Shown here: one piece after another, positions 1 through 12,451 of the stretch | How the letters are laid out: each line of letters begins with the position of its first letter | Numbering within the stretch: the stretch's first letter is position 1 | NCBI GenBank assembly: GCA_034440615.1 | Contig: JAOTOM010002336.1 | Span: forward strand, 34,985-98,984 | Reading direction: 5' to 3' | DNA length: 64,000 nt | Origin: Ashinkailepas kermadecensis | Lineage: Eukaryota; Arthropoda; Thecostraca; Neolepadidae | Made by a program: the position numbers and the translations under genes | The notes under the pieces: model-generated | The model's database searches: none | Seen by the model: only the letters and a program-made list of their open reading frames with translations | What the model was told of the DNA's origin: nothing

Positions 1-126
1 TATTCAAGTGATTCCTTACCTCGAAATGCGCCCAAATTACGACGTCGATGGCTATATTCCTCAGGATCTGGGAGCTATCCCCAGTTGAAATTGAATTTGC
101 ATTCATTCTTCGACACCGAAAATAGT
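1..126. other. No recognisable feature
   Basis: Mixed-composition sequence with no supported gene, RNA or repeat. Confidence 0.5.
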
Positions 127-201
127 GAGTTGGAGCACAATGTGGCCAGTTGGCCAGCGAGTTGGAGCACAATGTGGCCAGTTGGCCAGCGAGTTGGAGC
201 C
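127..201. repeat. 32-bp tandem duplication
   Basis: A 32-bp unit containing TGTGGCCAGTTGGCCAGCGA occurs twice plus a partial third copy, starting at 127, 159 and 191. Copies are nearly identical, suggesting a recent duplication. 202-432 shows no further feature. Confidence 0.9.
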
Positions 202-432
202 AAAGTGCCCAGCTTGTCGGCCAGCGTTTTCATATATTGTGTGAAGGCCACGGGCGTTAACGCCGCTGAGGTCCCTGGCATCCCAACCGCACCTGATGTT
301 TTTGCGCGAGGTCCGACCCCACCTGGGAAGCTGGCAACATTCAGAGAAACACGGCATCGTCCTCGGAAGTTGGCCAGTGTGTGTATCTCGGGCGACATCC
401 GAGTCGGGTGAATGGACCCGCCAACGGTGCCG

Positions 433-751
433 CCACGGCCCCGCCGGGCGGGCCTCCGTCGCGGTCAGTGCCACCATGGCGACCGGTGGGCCCGCCTGCC
501 TGTCAGACCTGTCACGGCCCCGCCGGGCGGGCCTCCGTCGCGGTCAGTGCCACCATGGCGACCGGTGGGCCCGCCTGCCTGTCAGACCTGTCACGGCCCC
601 GCCGGGCGGGCCTCCGTCGCGGTCAGTGCCACCATGGCGACCGGTGGGCCCGCCTGCCTGTCAGACCTGTCACGGCTCGGCCGGGCGGGCCTTCGTCGCG
701 GTCAGTGCCACCATGGCGACCGGTGGGCCCGCCTGCCTGTCAGACCTGTCC
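433..751. repeat. 79-bp GC-rich minisatellite, four copies
   Basis: Four almost identical 79-bp units start at about 434, 513, 592 and 671. Each contains GCCACCATGGCG, which matches a strong Kozak start context. Because 79 is not a multiple of three, the array stays open in all three + frames and produces overlapping 124-159 residue frames. I regard these as artefacts. Confidence 0.95.
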
Positions 752-892
752 TTAAAGGTGCACCTTTACGCATAGATATTGCGTAGCATTGTGCATGGAT
801 GTTTTACATACTTCTTCAGGGAGAAAGTACCCCGTCAATATTGGCTTTGCCCCGCCAATAATTCAAACTTTTAGCATGTGACCCTATAAAGT

Positions 893-961
893 ATGTCCCC
901 CAATGGGGTAATGGGGTATGTCCCCCAATGGGGCAAGCCCATGGAGGAAATGGGCTTGCCC
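893..961. repeat. Short direct repeat followed by a 12-bp perfect hairpin
   Basis: GTATGTCCCCCAATGGGG is repeated. It is followed by GGGCAAGCCCAT at 931-942 and its exact reverse complement at 950-961, with a 7-nt loop. No function recognised. Confidence 0.8.
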
Positions 962-2480
962 ATTGCCTCCATGTACGCGCGCCCCCCCCCCCCGATAATT
1001 TCCAGAAATCAATGCCCCCGGCATTATGTATTACAAAACAACAAACATGATTTTCCCATCCTCCATGCTAATGATGGAGCTATCTCTAACTATCGTTGCG
1101 TTTTTGGTTGCCAGTTGCTGAATAAAATTATTTGTGCTTGCCAATAGCCGACAACAGCAATTTCCTGTTGCTATACCACTGGCTTTAACCATTGGCACTG
1201 CAGGCGTTCCAATCAGTGAAGGTCTAGGTATGAGAGCCGCGTAATAACCTACCATTTTATGATCGCGAGACTTGCTTTGTCTCCAGGACGACGAAGTGAA
1301 GAAGTCGTCTGCTTGTGTCTGGGTTAGATAGGAGCATCGGAACATGGGAAGAGCAGAGGTCCAGGCTAGGAGCAACTGAATTGAAAATGTTGACGGTGAA
1401 AACAAAATATTGAGGCTCCAGAAGCAAAGCTGCTGAAATCCGAGTTTTGCGCGTTGAGTGAGGAGGCGGGACTGGGGCGCAGGCGTCACAGTCTTACCCT
1501 TCAAGCTTGGAATCGTTCTGCGTCGCCGGAGTTGGGACCTCACCTGGAGCCGGAAGGCGGTGACGCCATTGATCGCGGCAGTTGTGTTCCGCTACACGAG
1601 GCCAGAGGTGGAGACAGTCCGGTCCGTCCCGCAGCGGCAGCCGCTAACACACCGCCAACAGCTTGATATATGGGAAGTGAGGTCTTCCGATACGGTCGAG
1701 GTGAGGGCGAGTCAGAGTTCTATAGGGTACGGCCGTCGGGCTCCCGAAACAATTGGGTAATCGCACGGACGTGGGATGGTTAGAAGGAAGTGTAGCGCAT
1801 CCATGCGTGGGAATAGGGCTCGACCCTTCGACACGGTTGTCTTGCCGATGGAAATAGCAGGTTTTGGTGGGCTTCCTGCGGGAAAATTACCGGGGAACAT
1901 CACCACAGGGTTTTTGCTGCTCGTATCACCGCGCACAGGGGCCACGGGGTGGTCTTGACGGTGGCCGTGATCCCTCCACTTGGCAGCGAAACGTTGCCAT
2001 TTTACTGGACGTGTTGAAGCGTGTGTCGTTGACGCATTATCGACACATTTTACCCACCGGGAACGCACCGAACTTTGGAGCTATTCAACAACATATTATA
2101 TTTGGTTTTCCAGATTTTCGGTTTCTATTGCTTATTTGAAACCACACGAAAATTATTCACCATGTTTCATTGTACACTTTGAACCCTTACGATCGAATTC
2201 GCCAGTTGGCCCTTGCGCAGGATTCCGGTGGCCCGCTGATAAACTACCTATCGCTCTTTGGGGCGGCTAGGTTGCCCACGTCCACGGTGTCCAATGTCCA
2301 CGGTGAAGCGAGAGAACTTCTACTGATGTTTGTGCGTTGTGTTGTTTGTGTTCGCTTTGTCTTGATGATCCTTGGCCAGCGGACTTCGTGAGTCCCAAAG
2401 CTTTTTCCACCCACGAAAGCCGGCGCGAGTCACAGCACTGCCGCTGACGTGGCAATGAGCTGTGGCATGAGTATGGCAGC
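962..2480. other. No recognisable gene
   Basis: About 1.5 kb without a convincing coding region. A 170-residue frame on the - strand (1031-1543) is uninterrupted but has no recognised domain and no supporting splice structure, so it is not called. Confidence 0.5.
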
Positions 2481-2562
2481 GCGTTTTTCATATGAGGTCA
2501 CGGATCTGTGACGTAAGCGTCAGGGCGTTTTTCATGAGGTCACGGATCTGTGACGTGAGTGT
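2481..2562. repeat. Tandem pair of about 40 bp carrying a GTCAC-GGATCT-GTGAC palindrome
   Basis: Two copies, at 2481 and 2525, each hold inverted GTCAC/GTGAC half-sites separated by GGATCT and then a TGACGTAA or TGACGTGA CRE-like site. A smaller pair built on GTGGTAGATAA follows at 2640-2703. Confidence 0.75.
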
Positions 2563-2703
2563 CCAAGGAGTTTTCACCGAAATCACAAAAGGTCGGCCAT
2601 TTTCCTCAATTATTCACCCCTGAATGGTGAATGTTGGGTGTGGTAGATAAGGGACGACTCAGCCTGCTTCTTTGTGGTAGATAACGGACAGCTCGGCCGA
2701 CAA

Positions 2704-4489
2704 AGATCATGCCTAGGTCATTGATCGTTTCAAGGTCATTCGAGGTTATTGACCGGAAATGGCCCCAGATGAAGTTTGTTCTGTCTTATGAATCACTCTG
2801 GGGATAGCATGGACGATGCCACCGAGTTTGGCGTCCGTTTTACGCCCTGAATATTATAAAAGATTACTTTGGGCACTAATCGAGCGTTTCCAAAACAAAG
2901 TCAACATTTTCACCTCATCTGAGTTCTGAATTATGGGTGTAAATGCAACAAATCTCACATTGTTAGCATCTCATGATACTGTGGTCAATATTGTAATTCA
3001 TGTTGTATGCTGTCTCCGGTGTTGTTCACACAAATGGCGATTAAACGTGAAGATTCTTGCTTTTTGCAAGACAATGACGGTTAAGCTGATCTTGAAGATT
3101 AACCAATGATGCGGGGTATGTAGATCTATCGACTGTAAATCTCGAGATCTGCCCACATGCAGTACATCCACTTGCTTCCTGTCGCGAGCAATCGTGTCTT
3201 GTCGCCACTGAGCGGTACTAGCGCCGCATTAGTGCCACAGCATTGCAGTCTCCCGCTCTCAGGACGGGCTACAAGGCGGTCAGACTGGGTTAGCTTCACG
3301 GCGGTCCGACAATTGCAGGCGATTTGATCGCCTCTGTCGATAACAAACGTGTCAGAACAAGACGCAGGTGAGCAGGATCCCGGCAGATGTCGCTCCCGCT
3401 GTCATGGGAACTGTCTCAAAGTTCTGGGGGAGGGGGGAGGCGGCGAAAGCTATTTGAATTCGATTCTTTCCATGGGACATACATAGGGCTAGTTCAGCTC
3501 GTTCAACATTGAAGGACGGAGCGCTGCCCCTGTCGTCCCCACACGCAGGCACCTCCCCTTGCTCGCTTACCGTGACCTGCCCTTCGATTTCAGATAGGGG
3601 GGCTTCACAAGGAGGCAAGATAAAATTACCGGGATTCAGGGAGCGTGCCAAGTGGCGGAGTCAAGGGTGATCTCCCACCCAACCTCAAGATGGCCCGATT
3701 CGGAGCAATTTTGGCTTTATTCACGATTTTCTGACAAGCTAGAAACATTGTAGATGGAAGATATTCTGTTAATCTCAAGCTCAAGTCCTAGGCCATCCAA
3801 ATTAAATGGGTTTTGAAAATGTACGGTAATATTTCCACTTTCCTCAAGCTGACGGGCTGGACCCGCCCCTGAGCGTACGGGGATCCTCCTGTGCTCAATA
3901 ATGCAGGCGCGCCTCACTTATCGTGATGATGCTCGTGGCGCGTCACCGCCACCTTCGCCGAACACCGTCACGTCTCTCCGCCACTCTCCCCACACGTCCC
4001 CCTCTGCCTCGTTCTCTCCCCCATGCCCGCCGCCGCTGCCTGCCGTTAATAACAGCGCCCCGCCAGTGGAGGAATTCATTGGCCGAGGGAGCAGAGGGGA
4101 GCGACTTGCATCGTGACGCCGGCGGCGCCGAGTTTCCCCGACTCGGAGCGCTGCCGGCGGTGGGGCGGAGGCGGGGGCGGGGGCGGGGGAGGAGTCCCTG
4201 GAGGCTGGTTCCCCTCGGTTCGCCACGGACTATTACGTCGCCCTACGTGTGCGCAGCGGCACGGCATTACCATTGTAAACGGCGCCTCCTGAAGTGGTCA
4301 CGTGGCCTCTCATTGAGCTCTGATTGGCCCTGAATGGCGACAACCAAAACCAATTGAAATACTCTTTCGCAAAACGCTGCAATAGTCATTCATCATGCGC
4401 GGTGATCGAGGCGGCTCTGAACCACCGGGCCCCTGTTGGTACTGATCGGGTGCAGGAGCGACGGGAAAAGTGGAAGAACAATTTCCAGG
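2704..4489. other. No recognisable gene; GC-rich block near 3940-4230
   Basis: No feature can be supported. 3940-4230 is GC-rich with CpGs and GC boxes (GGGGCGG) and could be promoter-like, but no start signal or linked exon is visible. Confidence 0.4.
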
Positions 4490-4710
4490 ATGGGGGGAAT
4501 TTCCGCGGAGGGGCGCCACTAACTGAGAAAATATACTAAGGGAGACGCTTACTCGAGTGCCACCCTGTGAGCACTTTTTGTACCCAGAGGAACGTCTTCG
4601 GCTGAAAATGTCAAGGGGTGCACTGGACATGCTGTACTGGGCGCCTTTTTCCCACCAGAGAGGCGCCTCTGGTCAGAGGGAGCGCCACCGAACAGTGGGA
4701 AGGACCAGAA
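4490..4710. mobile_element. Dispersed repeat family E, fragment
   Basis: Contains CGCCACTAACTGAG, CTCGAGTG and TTCGGCTGAAAA in the same order as the copy at 6322-6590. Related blocks occur near 14455, 40255 and 42935. The family is recognised by internal comparison only. The copy at 6322 begins CAGGGGCGGATCCAG, which resembles hAT-type non-autonomous elements. Confidence 0.55.
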
Positions 4711-5508
4711 GTCTTGTTTTATATACTTTTGAGTAAGCAAGTGCCCCCTCAATACTGGCTTTGCCCCCCCAAATAATCCTATGTAGTGTGTGATTCTACG
4801 AAGTATGGCCCCAAATCAACTTGGCCCTGTCCTTTGCCTTCATGCATTTTACCCCCGTCCCACCAATAATTTTCAGAAATCAACACCCGTGGGAAGGACT
4901 AATCCCCTTACTCGCTAACGACGCCTGTGGTGTTGATGGCCTACAACGTGCTGGTGCCCGAGCTTTCCTCTTGCGGAGCCTGTGAGCGTTGAGAGCGTGT
5001 GCGGACGTGAAGCGTGAAGTGTGTGATGTCGCCCTCTAGCGTGAAGTGTGTGATGTCGCCCTCTCTGGATGACGGGCCGGATATTGCCCTGTCTGCTGCA
5101 TTGTCCCCCTAGTGATCCACCGCCCAGATCGGCAGATATTTGCTCGGCTTGGTGTGCTGGGACGGCGCCACACTGTGTATGATGCTTCTTGCCAGGGGCG
5201 GATTCAGTCATCCGGTTTCTAGAGGAATGCAAAAATCACCATACATGAAAAACAAAAGTTCATTGGATTTGAATACCTCATAACCTGATCTTCTGATTAA
5301 CACAATCTATTCTACATCAAATAATTATAGTTCTTCCACCATTCGAGAAGAAAGACGAATTTAGCTTAAATTGTTGCCATCGTTGGTCCCCCTCCCCGAA
5401 TCCACCCATGTCTCTTGCCGAGCGTTTTCAAATGTATAGGGCGTATGTAATTTGTGAATGGCTATTTGTCAGGTTCTTGCCATAAGCCTCAGACATCTGT
5501 GCCACCGG
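4711..5508. other. No gene; possible element end at 5187
   Basis: CAGGGGCGGATTCAG near 5187 looks like a terminal fragment of the CAGGGGC family. 5027-5064 has a short tandem duplication of GTGAAGTGTGTGATGTCGCC. Otherwise nothing is recognised. Confidence 0.4.
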
Positions 5509-5775
5509 CAGGGGCGCAGCCAGGATTTTGTTAAGGGGGCCGAACCGAAACATGTCATGAAATAACTTTTGAGATTTTCACTACTTAAAAGTTCTTGTTT
5601 GATCTAGTGTATGTTTGGTTGCTAGGGGGGAGGGGTCGGGTCCCGGACTCATTGGCTGCTAGGGGGGAGGGGTCGGGTCCCGGACTCATTGGCTGCTAGG
5701 GGGAGGGGGAGGGTCCCGGACCCATTGGCTGCTAGGGGGAGGGGTCGGGTCCCGGACTCATTGGCTGCGCCCCTG
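5509..5775. mobile_element. hAT-like MITE with 14-bp terminal inverted repeats and an internal minisatellite
   Basis: CAGGGGCGCAGCCA at 5509-5522 is the exact reverse complement of TGGCTGCGCCCCTG at 5762-5775. The flanking 8-mers GCCACCGG and GCCACTGC match at 6 of 8 positions, compatible with a decayed 8-bp target duplication. The CAGGG start is typical of hAT elements. There is no transposase frame. The right half is four near-identical units of about 37 bp (GGGTCCCGGACTCATTGGCT) that resemble the right terminus itself. Confidence 0.75.
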
Positions 5776-6321
5776 GCCACTGCCGTAGATTTGTTCTGCA
5801 TTCCATCCTGTAGGCAATGGTCAATGTAAGAATTAAATAATGTCGGAGCAAGTAATTAAATAAATTCGAAAGCATTTTCTGTTATGCTTTGGTGCGAAAT
5901 CTTTCTGAACAATCGTTGTAGGATGCATAACGAGCAAACAAGAAAATGCTGTCAAATTCGTGCAGTGAAGACCGGGCGACCATTGCAACAACTGCGCACA
6001 TGACGTCTGCGTAAGTGGATGTCCACCGACAAGTCGGCCTGTCACCAGCACTGGACATCTCGCGTGAGGCCTGGGTCCATGTCCTTATTTTCAAGACATA
6101 TTTGCAAGTTGAAGAAGGAAAATGACAGCTTAATATTAGCAGGGTACCAAACCAGAGGGTGTCCAGACTCCCCCCTCCCCCCCGACCTACCCGAGATCTG
6201 CAGCCACGCCTATCAGCGGGCTTCCCATGTGATGTCACGCCGGACGCTGTTCACCCCTCTGCTGGTGCCGCTGTCAAGCTGAAGAAGGCTCTGGTTATTT
6301 ACGACGCACTCGGCTGCTGGA
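5776..6321. other. No recognisable feature
   Basis: Moderately A+T-rich sequence without a supported gene or repeat. Confidence 0.45.
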
Positions 6322-6590
6322 CAGGGGCGGATCCAGGAATTTTGATCGCTGGGTTCGGAGGGAACGCCACTTATTGAGCAAATTTTATTGGGGAGGGCAG
6401 GGGTGCATTCGAGTATCCTGGAGCGACGTATTTTCTGTTCAGAGGAGCATTTTCGGCTAAAAAATCAGGGTGGAGGTGAGAGGTGGACCGGTGCACTCGG
6501 GCGTCCTGGGGGGCGGGGGGGGGACGTTCGAGTTGTTTTGCTTCTTTCAACCACATGGGCGCCGCCTTTCCACACAAGGTAGGGGGGGCA
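6322..6590 (+). mobile_element. Dispersed repeat family E, longest copy
   Basis: Begins CAGGGGCGGATCCAGGAATT, then GGAACGCCACTTATTGAG, GGTGCATTCGAGTATCC and TTTTCGGCTAAAAAA. The order matches the blocks at 4490, 14455, 40255 and 42935. No coding capacity is seen, so it is probably non-autonomous. Confidence 0.6.
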
Positions 6591-6683
6591 CACGTCCGCT
6601 GCGCATGCTGTTATTAACCTGTCCGCAGACCCCGCTGACTTGGTCAGGCGTCGAACGCCTTACCGACTAAGTCATCGAACGCC

Positions 6684-6990
6684 CTGGACCCTGACCGCCG
6701 CCACCAGGCCGGGCCGCGGACACACCCTGGACCCCGACCGCCGCCGCCAGGCCGGGCCGCGGACACACCCTGGACCCCGACCGCCGCCGCCAGGCCGGGC
6801 CGCGGACACACCCTGGACCCGGACCGCCGCCGCCAGGCCGGGCCGCGGACACACCCTGGACCCGGACCGCCGCCGCCAGGCCGGGCCGCGGACACACCCT
6901 GGACCCGGACCGCCGCCGCCAGGCCGGGCCGCGGACACACCCTGGACCCCGACCGGCGCCGCCAGGCCGGGCCGCGGACACACCCCTGAC
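6684..6990. repeat. 43-bp GC-rich minisatellite, about seven copies
   Basis: Units contain CCAGGCCGGGCCGCGGACAC and repeat every 43 bp with few substitutions. The period is not a multiple of three, so frames of 129-317 residues stay open on both strands by construction. Confidence 0.95.
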
Positions 6991-7185
6991 ACCCAGCTCG
7001 GCAGCGCACCAGGCGACCTTCCAAGGTCCGGCGGTCTGGGCGGGACCTGTTTGTCCGCCACACACCTGACACCTGACTGGTCCGACTGGTCTGGGCGGAC
7101 GCCGCCTGTTGTGCTCCGGTCGTCAACCTCTGGCCAACAGGTGCGGCAGGGTCCGCTGTCGTGGCGGAAGGGTGATGTCCACCTC

Positions 7186-7731
7186 CAGCCCTGGCAGACA
7201 CGATATTGTCCACCTCACGCCCTGGGAGACACGATATTGTCCACCTCACGCCCTGGCAGACATGATATTGTCCACCTCTGCTCACTGGCAGACACGATAT
7301 TGTTATCCACCCTAGCCCTGGCAGACATGATATTATCCACCCTAGCCCTGGCAGACACGATATTATCCACCCTAGCCCTGACAGACATGATATTATCCAC
7401 CCTAGCCCTGGCAGACACGATATTATTCACCTCTAGCCCTGGCAGACACGATATTATAGAGTCTGCGACAGAGTGGAGTGGACACCACCACCACCTCTGC
7501 TCTCGGCAGACAAAATATTATCCACCTGTAGCCCTGACAAGCACGATATTGTCCACCTGTGCTCACGGAAGACAAGATATTGTCCACCTCTAGCTTGGTT
7601 AGGAACGATGCTGTGCACCTCTAACCGTAGAAGACATGACTTTGTCAATCTCTAACCAAGGTAAGCTTCATGTTGTCTGCCACTAACCATAGTAGACACG
7701 ATATTGTCCATCTCCAGGGACAATATCGTGT
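7186..7731. repeat. 31-32-bp degenerate minisatellite ending in an inverted unit
   Basis: About sixteen diverged units are built on ACACGATATTGTCCACC and CTAGCCCTGGCAG. The last unit ends in a perfect 14-bp inverted repeat, ACACGATATTGTCC at 7696-7709 and GGACAATATCGTGT at 7718-7731, with an 8-nt loop. Confidence 0.9.
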
Positions 7732-7784
7732 GACAATATCAGTCGTAGCTTTCCTAAGGGTGCCCGACGAAAACAAATGTGAAG

Positions 7785-7880
7785 AAACAGATCGTTTTTG
7801 GCGCGCGTGGCATCGTTTTTGGCGCCCGAAGATGTCTGGGAGCGGGCCCTCGGCACCCGATTGGCTGCGCCTCTGTCCAT
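7785..7880 (+). mobile_element. Possible relic of a CAGGGGC-type element end
   Basis: TCGGCACCCGATTGGCTGCG followed by CCTCTG resembles the right end of the element at 5509-5775. Two TCGTTTTTGGCGC repeats precede it. No left end was found. Confidence 0.35.
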
Positions 7881-8896
7881 CTCTAACCTCGTTTGCCTTT
7901 GACCTCGCAGACACCATGCCATTCGCCTCCAACCTCATCACGAGAGGCATTGTTGACGCCAAGCCACAGTTGGTCAGTCATCGTCCACATCTAACTGCGT
8001 GATGTCCACTCCACTCTGTCGCAGACTGGCTGCGTTCCACCGATCGTCAGTGGAACTGGCAGAAGCGTTCGCCCAGAGATGAAAAGGCCTTGGAAACTTC
8101 CACAAACGAGATAATAATATCACCTCTGACCTTCCACCAGTCCGGTTTCCCTTTTACTCCTGCTTGCACAGTCATTAATTATGTGTGTGGAGGCTTTGCA
8201 ATGTTATTGGTGTTGCCAAGATCTAATTCAACTACGACCTTTTTCAGGTAACGGAGTACATCTAATGGTAAGTAGTGACATTTATTGGCATTGCATTTGT
8301 AGAGTCAGTAATACGTATGTATGCACTTACCAATTAATCGGACTTGGTGTACTCTGAAATATTTCTTCTCTTTTGACGCTTAGTACACCATGCAAATTTA
8401 AAACGAGCTTCATCTCCTCTGCAAGTTCAGAGAGTGACTACCAGTGTTTTGCGACCATTAGGAGGGCAATCAAAATACTGATGTTGCATGGCAATGCTAT
8501 TTACTAATCTATTGATTGGTGTTGCGCCGGCAATACCAAACGTGCACGGGACTCCAACCCTCATCAATGGTACTATTTTCCAATACTTGAACCATACAGA
8601 TGAATTAAGCATAATATAAAATGCAATAATCCTACGTAATTTAAGTATCGGTCTGAATGATGATCATTTTATCTGAATCTTCCATGTTAGGCATCGGACT
8701 AATTGATCTGACTTCATTCGGAAAATAGAGAAACCTGACATTGCGGTTATGGAGACGATAAGCACATCAAAGCAACTTTATTTTCGCTGAAAAAAAAGAA
8801 ATTCACAATATTACAGACGTAGATATCAAGCAAACATTCCACATGACTCTTAAATCAACATAGAACTTAAATCAAAATCAGAATTTGAACCATGAG
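7881..8896. other. No recognisable gene
   Basis: About 1 kb, A+T-rich toward the right, without a coding or repeat signal that I can support. Confidence 0.5.
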
Positions 8897-9775
8897 CGCC
8901 AGCGACCGTCGTGACCACACGGTGGCCCGGTGGCCATCGGCCGTCGTGACCTCACGGTGGCCTGGTGGCCTTCGGCCGTCGTGACCACACGGTGGTCTGG
9001 TGGCCATTGGCCGTCGTGACCACACGGTGGCCTGGTGGCCATTGGCCGTCGTGACCACACGGTGGTCTGGTGGCCATCCACCGTCGCGACCACACGGTGA
9101 CCTGTGGCCATCCACCGTCGCGACCACACGGTGGCCTGGTGGCCATCGGCCGTCGTGACCACACGGTGGTCTGGTGGCCATCGGCCGTCGTGACCACACG
9201 GTGGTCTGGTGGCCATCGGCCGTCGTGACCACACGGTGGCCTGGTGGCCATCGGCCGTCGTGACCACACGGTGGCCTGGTGGCCATCGGCCGTCGTGACC
9301 ACACGGTGGCCTGGTGGCCATCCACCGTCGCGACCACACGGTGGCCTGGTTGCCATCGGCCGTCGTGACCACATGGTGGCCTGGTGGCCATCCACCGTCG
9401 CGACCACACGGTGGCCTGGTGGCCTTCGGCCGTCGTGACCACACGGTGGTCTGGTGGCCATTGTCCGTCGTGACCACACGGTGGCCTGGTGGCCATTGGC
9501 CGTCGTGACCACAAGGTGGCCCGGTGGCCATTGGCCGTCGTGACCACACGGTGGCCCGGTGGCCATTGGGCGTCGTGACCACACGGTGGCCTGGTGGCCA
9601 TTGGCCGTCGTGACCTCATGGTGGCCTGGTGGCCTTCGGCCGTCGTGACCACACGGTGGCCTGGTGGCCATCGGCCGTCGTGACCACACGGTGGCCTGGT
9701 GGCCATCGGCCGTCGTGACCACACGGTGGCCTGGTGGCCATCGGCCGTCGTGACCACACGGTGGCCGGGTGGCCT
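8897..9775. repeat. 35-bp minisatellite, about 25 copies
   Basis: Unit core GGTGGCCTGGTGGCCATCGG, then CCGTCGTGACCACAC, repeats every 35 bp (for example from 9241 to 9276). Variants alternate CATCGGCCGTCGT and CATCCACCGTCGC. The - strand stays open for 230-296 residues in all three frames because three units equal 35 codons. This is an array artefact, not a gene. Confidence 0.97.
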
Positions 9776-10014
9776 TCCGCAATCTAAGCAGATAAATTGG
9801 CTTAAGTAATAATTGCATGATTATGGATTCAATATCACTGGGGAAGCCGATGATAAATTATACTGAAAACTATTAACATACATTGCTAGCCTTTTATGCG
9901 CCGAGGTGGGAGTCTGGTACCTGAAAGTGTGTTGTGAGTGCCCCTGTGGACTTGAACGCGGGCACAAGTCGATTTGGTACACTGCGCAGCTGAACATAGC
10001 CTGGTCCGAGAGCC
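9776..10014. other. No recognisable feature
   Basis: Short unrecognised sequence between two arrays. Confidence 0.4.
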
Positions 10015-10205
10015 ATAACCATAGCCATAGCCATAGCTATGGCCATAACCATAACCATAGCCATAGCCATAGACGTAGCCACAGCCCTGGCCATAGCCAT
10101 AGCCATAGCCATAGCCATAAGCATGACCATAGCCATAGCCATAGCCATAGCCATAGCCATAGCCATAGCCATAGCCATAGGCAGGGACATAGCCATAGCC
10201 TTAGC
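10015..10205. repeat. (CATAGC)n hexamer array
   Basis: About thirty hexamers, mostly CATAGC with CATAAC and CGTAGC variants. The Ser-His and Met-Ala dipeptide frames crossing it are simple consequences of the hexamer. Confidence 0.97.
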
Positions 10206-10792
10206 CAGGAGCAAATTCCGGCAACAACACTGCATTTTAAGGCTAGGAGCTCAGCAACCGAATAAATTAATACAAATTAAAGTTTGACAACTCGAAAACA
10301 CCTTCAGAATCGCGAGATAGCTTGGAAAAGGGTACTTGCTTCATTAGAAATCTGCACCTGGCTAAACACTCGTATTGATTTCAAGAAGCATGCGGCCGGC
10401 CAAAAGGAAAATGGCGTCAACAAAATTAAGAATGGATACGATGAACAAAACGTAATTTGCGGACTGGCTGCAAATGTAGGAACAAAGAACAAAGAAGAAG
10501 AACAAAGAAGCAACCTTTCGGCGAGATGTGCATCAGAACGAAGAAGTCCCGAGTGATTCCTAGTATCTCTGGCGACCGCCAACACGGATAGAACAAAGTC
10601 TCGCTGAGTACGTACGTCTCAAATTCAACTGACACGACGCCCAGAAAACACGACATCAAAGGCAACGCCGCCACGCGACATGGCTTCAAATGGTCTCTCT
10701 CGTACACCTGCTTGGGATTCGTGCACATTTTGTGTTGCGGCCGACGAAAATGGCCTTTATAATCTGGCACGCCTGAAAACCCACAACTGACA

Positions 10793-10796
<4 letters not shown>
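10206..10796. other. No recognisable gene
   Basis: Short frames on both strands without recognised domains. Confidence 0.45.
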
Positions 10797-11303
<507 letters not shown>

Positions 11304-12345
11304 CAGATGCTTCTTTCCAATTTGGGAGATGGTCTTCTTCATCAACATGCACCACCATAGCATTATAAATTCTATGATATATATAATAATTTCCACATTC
11401 TCCCGCGCAAGGAATTTTGTAGACTACGCTTTTTCCGTTCACATTGCGGACCCCTTTCTTGACTATGTCTTTGATTTTGACCCCTGCTAAGAGACTGATG
11501 TTGATTTTGTCTTTTGTGAATCGGGAGATGGTGACTGCTCCCTGTGTTTCCGGTACTGATATGCACCTTTTTCGTCAAAACTTCGATATACATTTTTCGC
11601 TTTTGGCGCAACTTCACTATCAGACCCTCTGGATATTTCAGCAACTTGAAAGACTCCTTGATGAAAATAAATTCTTCTGCGAGGCACCCAGGACTGCATA
11701 TTCTATGAGCCCTTAAAAAAAAAATTTTTGAGAGAGTAGTGCAAAATATCGTTTTTGTTAGTGGGCTTTCTGTACACTGAAGATGTGCATCTGCTGTCAC
11801 AGCGTTTGATCAGTGTGTCCAAGAAAGGAATCTCAGCCTCATGATCTTTTCTTTTTCCTTTTCTAACGTGAATTGAATCGATGGATGTACCGCGTTAATA
11901 TTTGTGTTGACCGCATCAAGATCAGTGTCTTGATCAACAATCACCAATATGTCATCTACGTATCTCAGCCAGAGGGAGTTGGGGCCAATCATAGATTTGA
12001 AATTGTCCGCCTCGAGGGTTTCCATAAACAAACATGCCAGAACTGGACTCAATGGTGAGCCCATGGTGAGGCCGTTGATTTGCTGATATTCTTCCCCCTG
12101 AAACTGTAGTGCTCCAAATACCACACTTGTACGCATGAGCTGTATGAAATGACTCTTTGGAACTGGAAGCTCTAATTTATTTGACTTGTCTAAGGCCCTA
12201 GAAACCGCTTCCATGGCTCCCCGATAGGGACATTCGTGAACAAGGATTTCACGTCAAAGCTTGCCAGCTTTTTCTGGTGAAGTCTATATCTCGGATTCTA
12301 CCTAGTAAGTCGCCTGAATTCCTTAGGTGGCTATCTCCCGTTCTT
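11304..12345 (-). pseudogene. Penelope-like element remnant 1 (reverse transcriptase plus partial GIY-YIG region)
   Basis: Read on the - strand, this is the C-terminal half of a Penelope-like retroelement protein. RT motif A ([11 protein letters not shown]) lies at 12226-12258. A frameshift leads to a 134-residue frame (12214-11810) with the palm stretch GLTMGSPLSPVLACLFMETL and catalytic YVDD at 11962-11951. Further downstream are RICSPGCLAEEF (thumb-like) and GKSVVYKIPC, the start of the PLE GIY-YIG endonuclease domain. That domain runs directly into a NAMVVHVDEEDHLPNWKEAS-type C-terminal segment, so its catalytic middle is missing. At least two frameshifts make it a pseudogene. Both ends abut simple repeats: TA at 12346 and poly(A/T) at 11303. 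Assignment to PLE rather than LINE rests on the motif A context and the endonuclease order after RT. Confidence 0.85.
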
Positions 12346-12367
12346 TGTATATATATATATATATATG

Positions 12368-12451
<84 letters not shown>

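Noticed and set aside
1031..1543. 170-residue - strand frame
   Set aside because: Outside an array and uninterrupted, but with no recognised domain, no conserved motif and no splice partners. Could be chance.
6640..7593. 317-residue + frame and several - frames
   Set aside because: Produced by the 43-bp and 32-bp arrays; composition and periodicity follow the DNA repeat.
7186..7731. Regular repeats that could suggest a CRISPR array
   Set aside because: Eukaryotic context, no unique spacers, and whole units drift together as in a minisatellite. The same applies to the other arrays.
8867..9818. Frames of 230-296 residues on the - strand
   Set aside because: They are the 35-bp minisatellite read in three frames. 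There is no start context, domain or splice signal.
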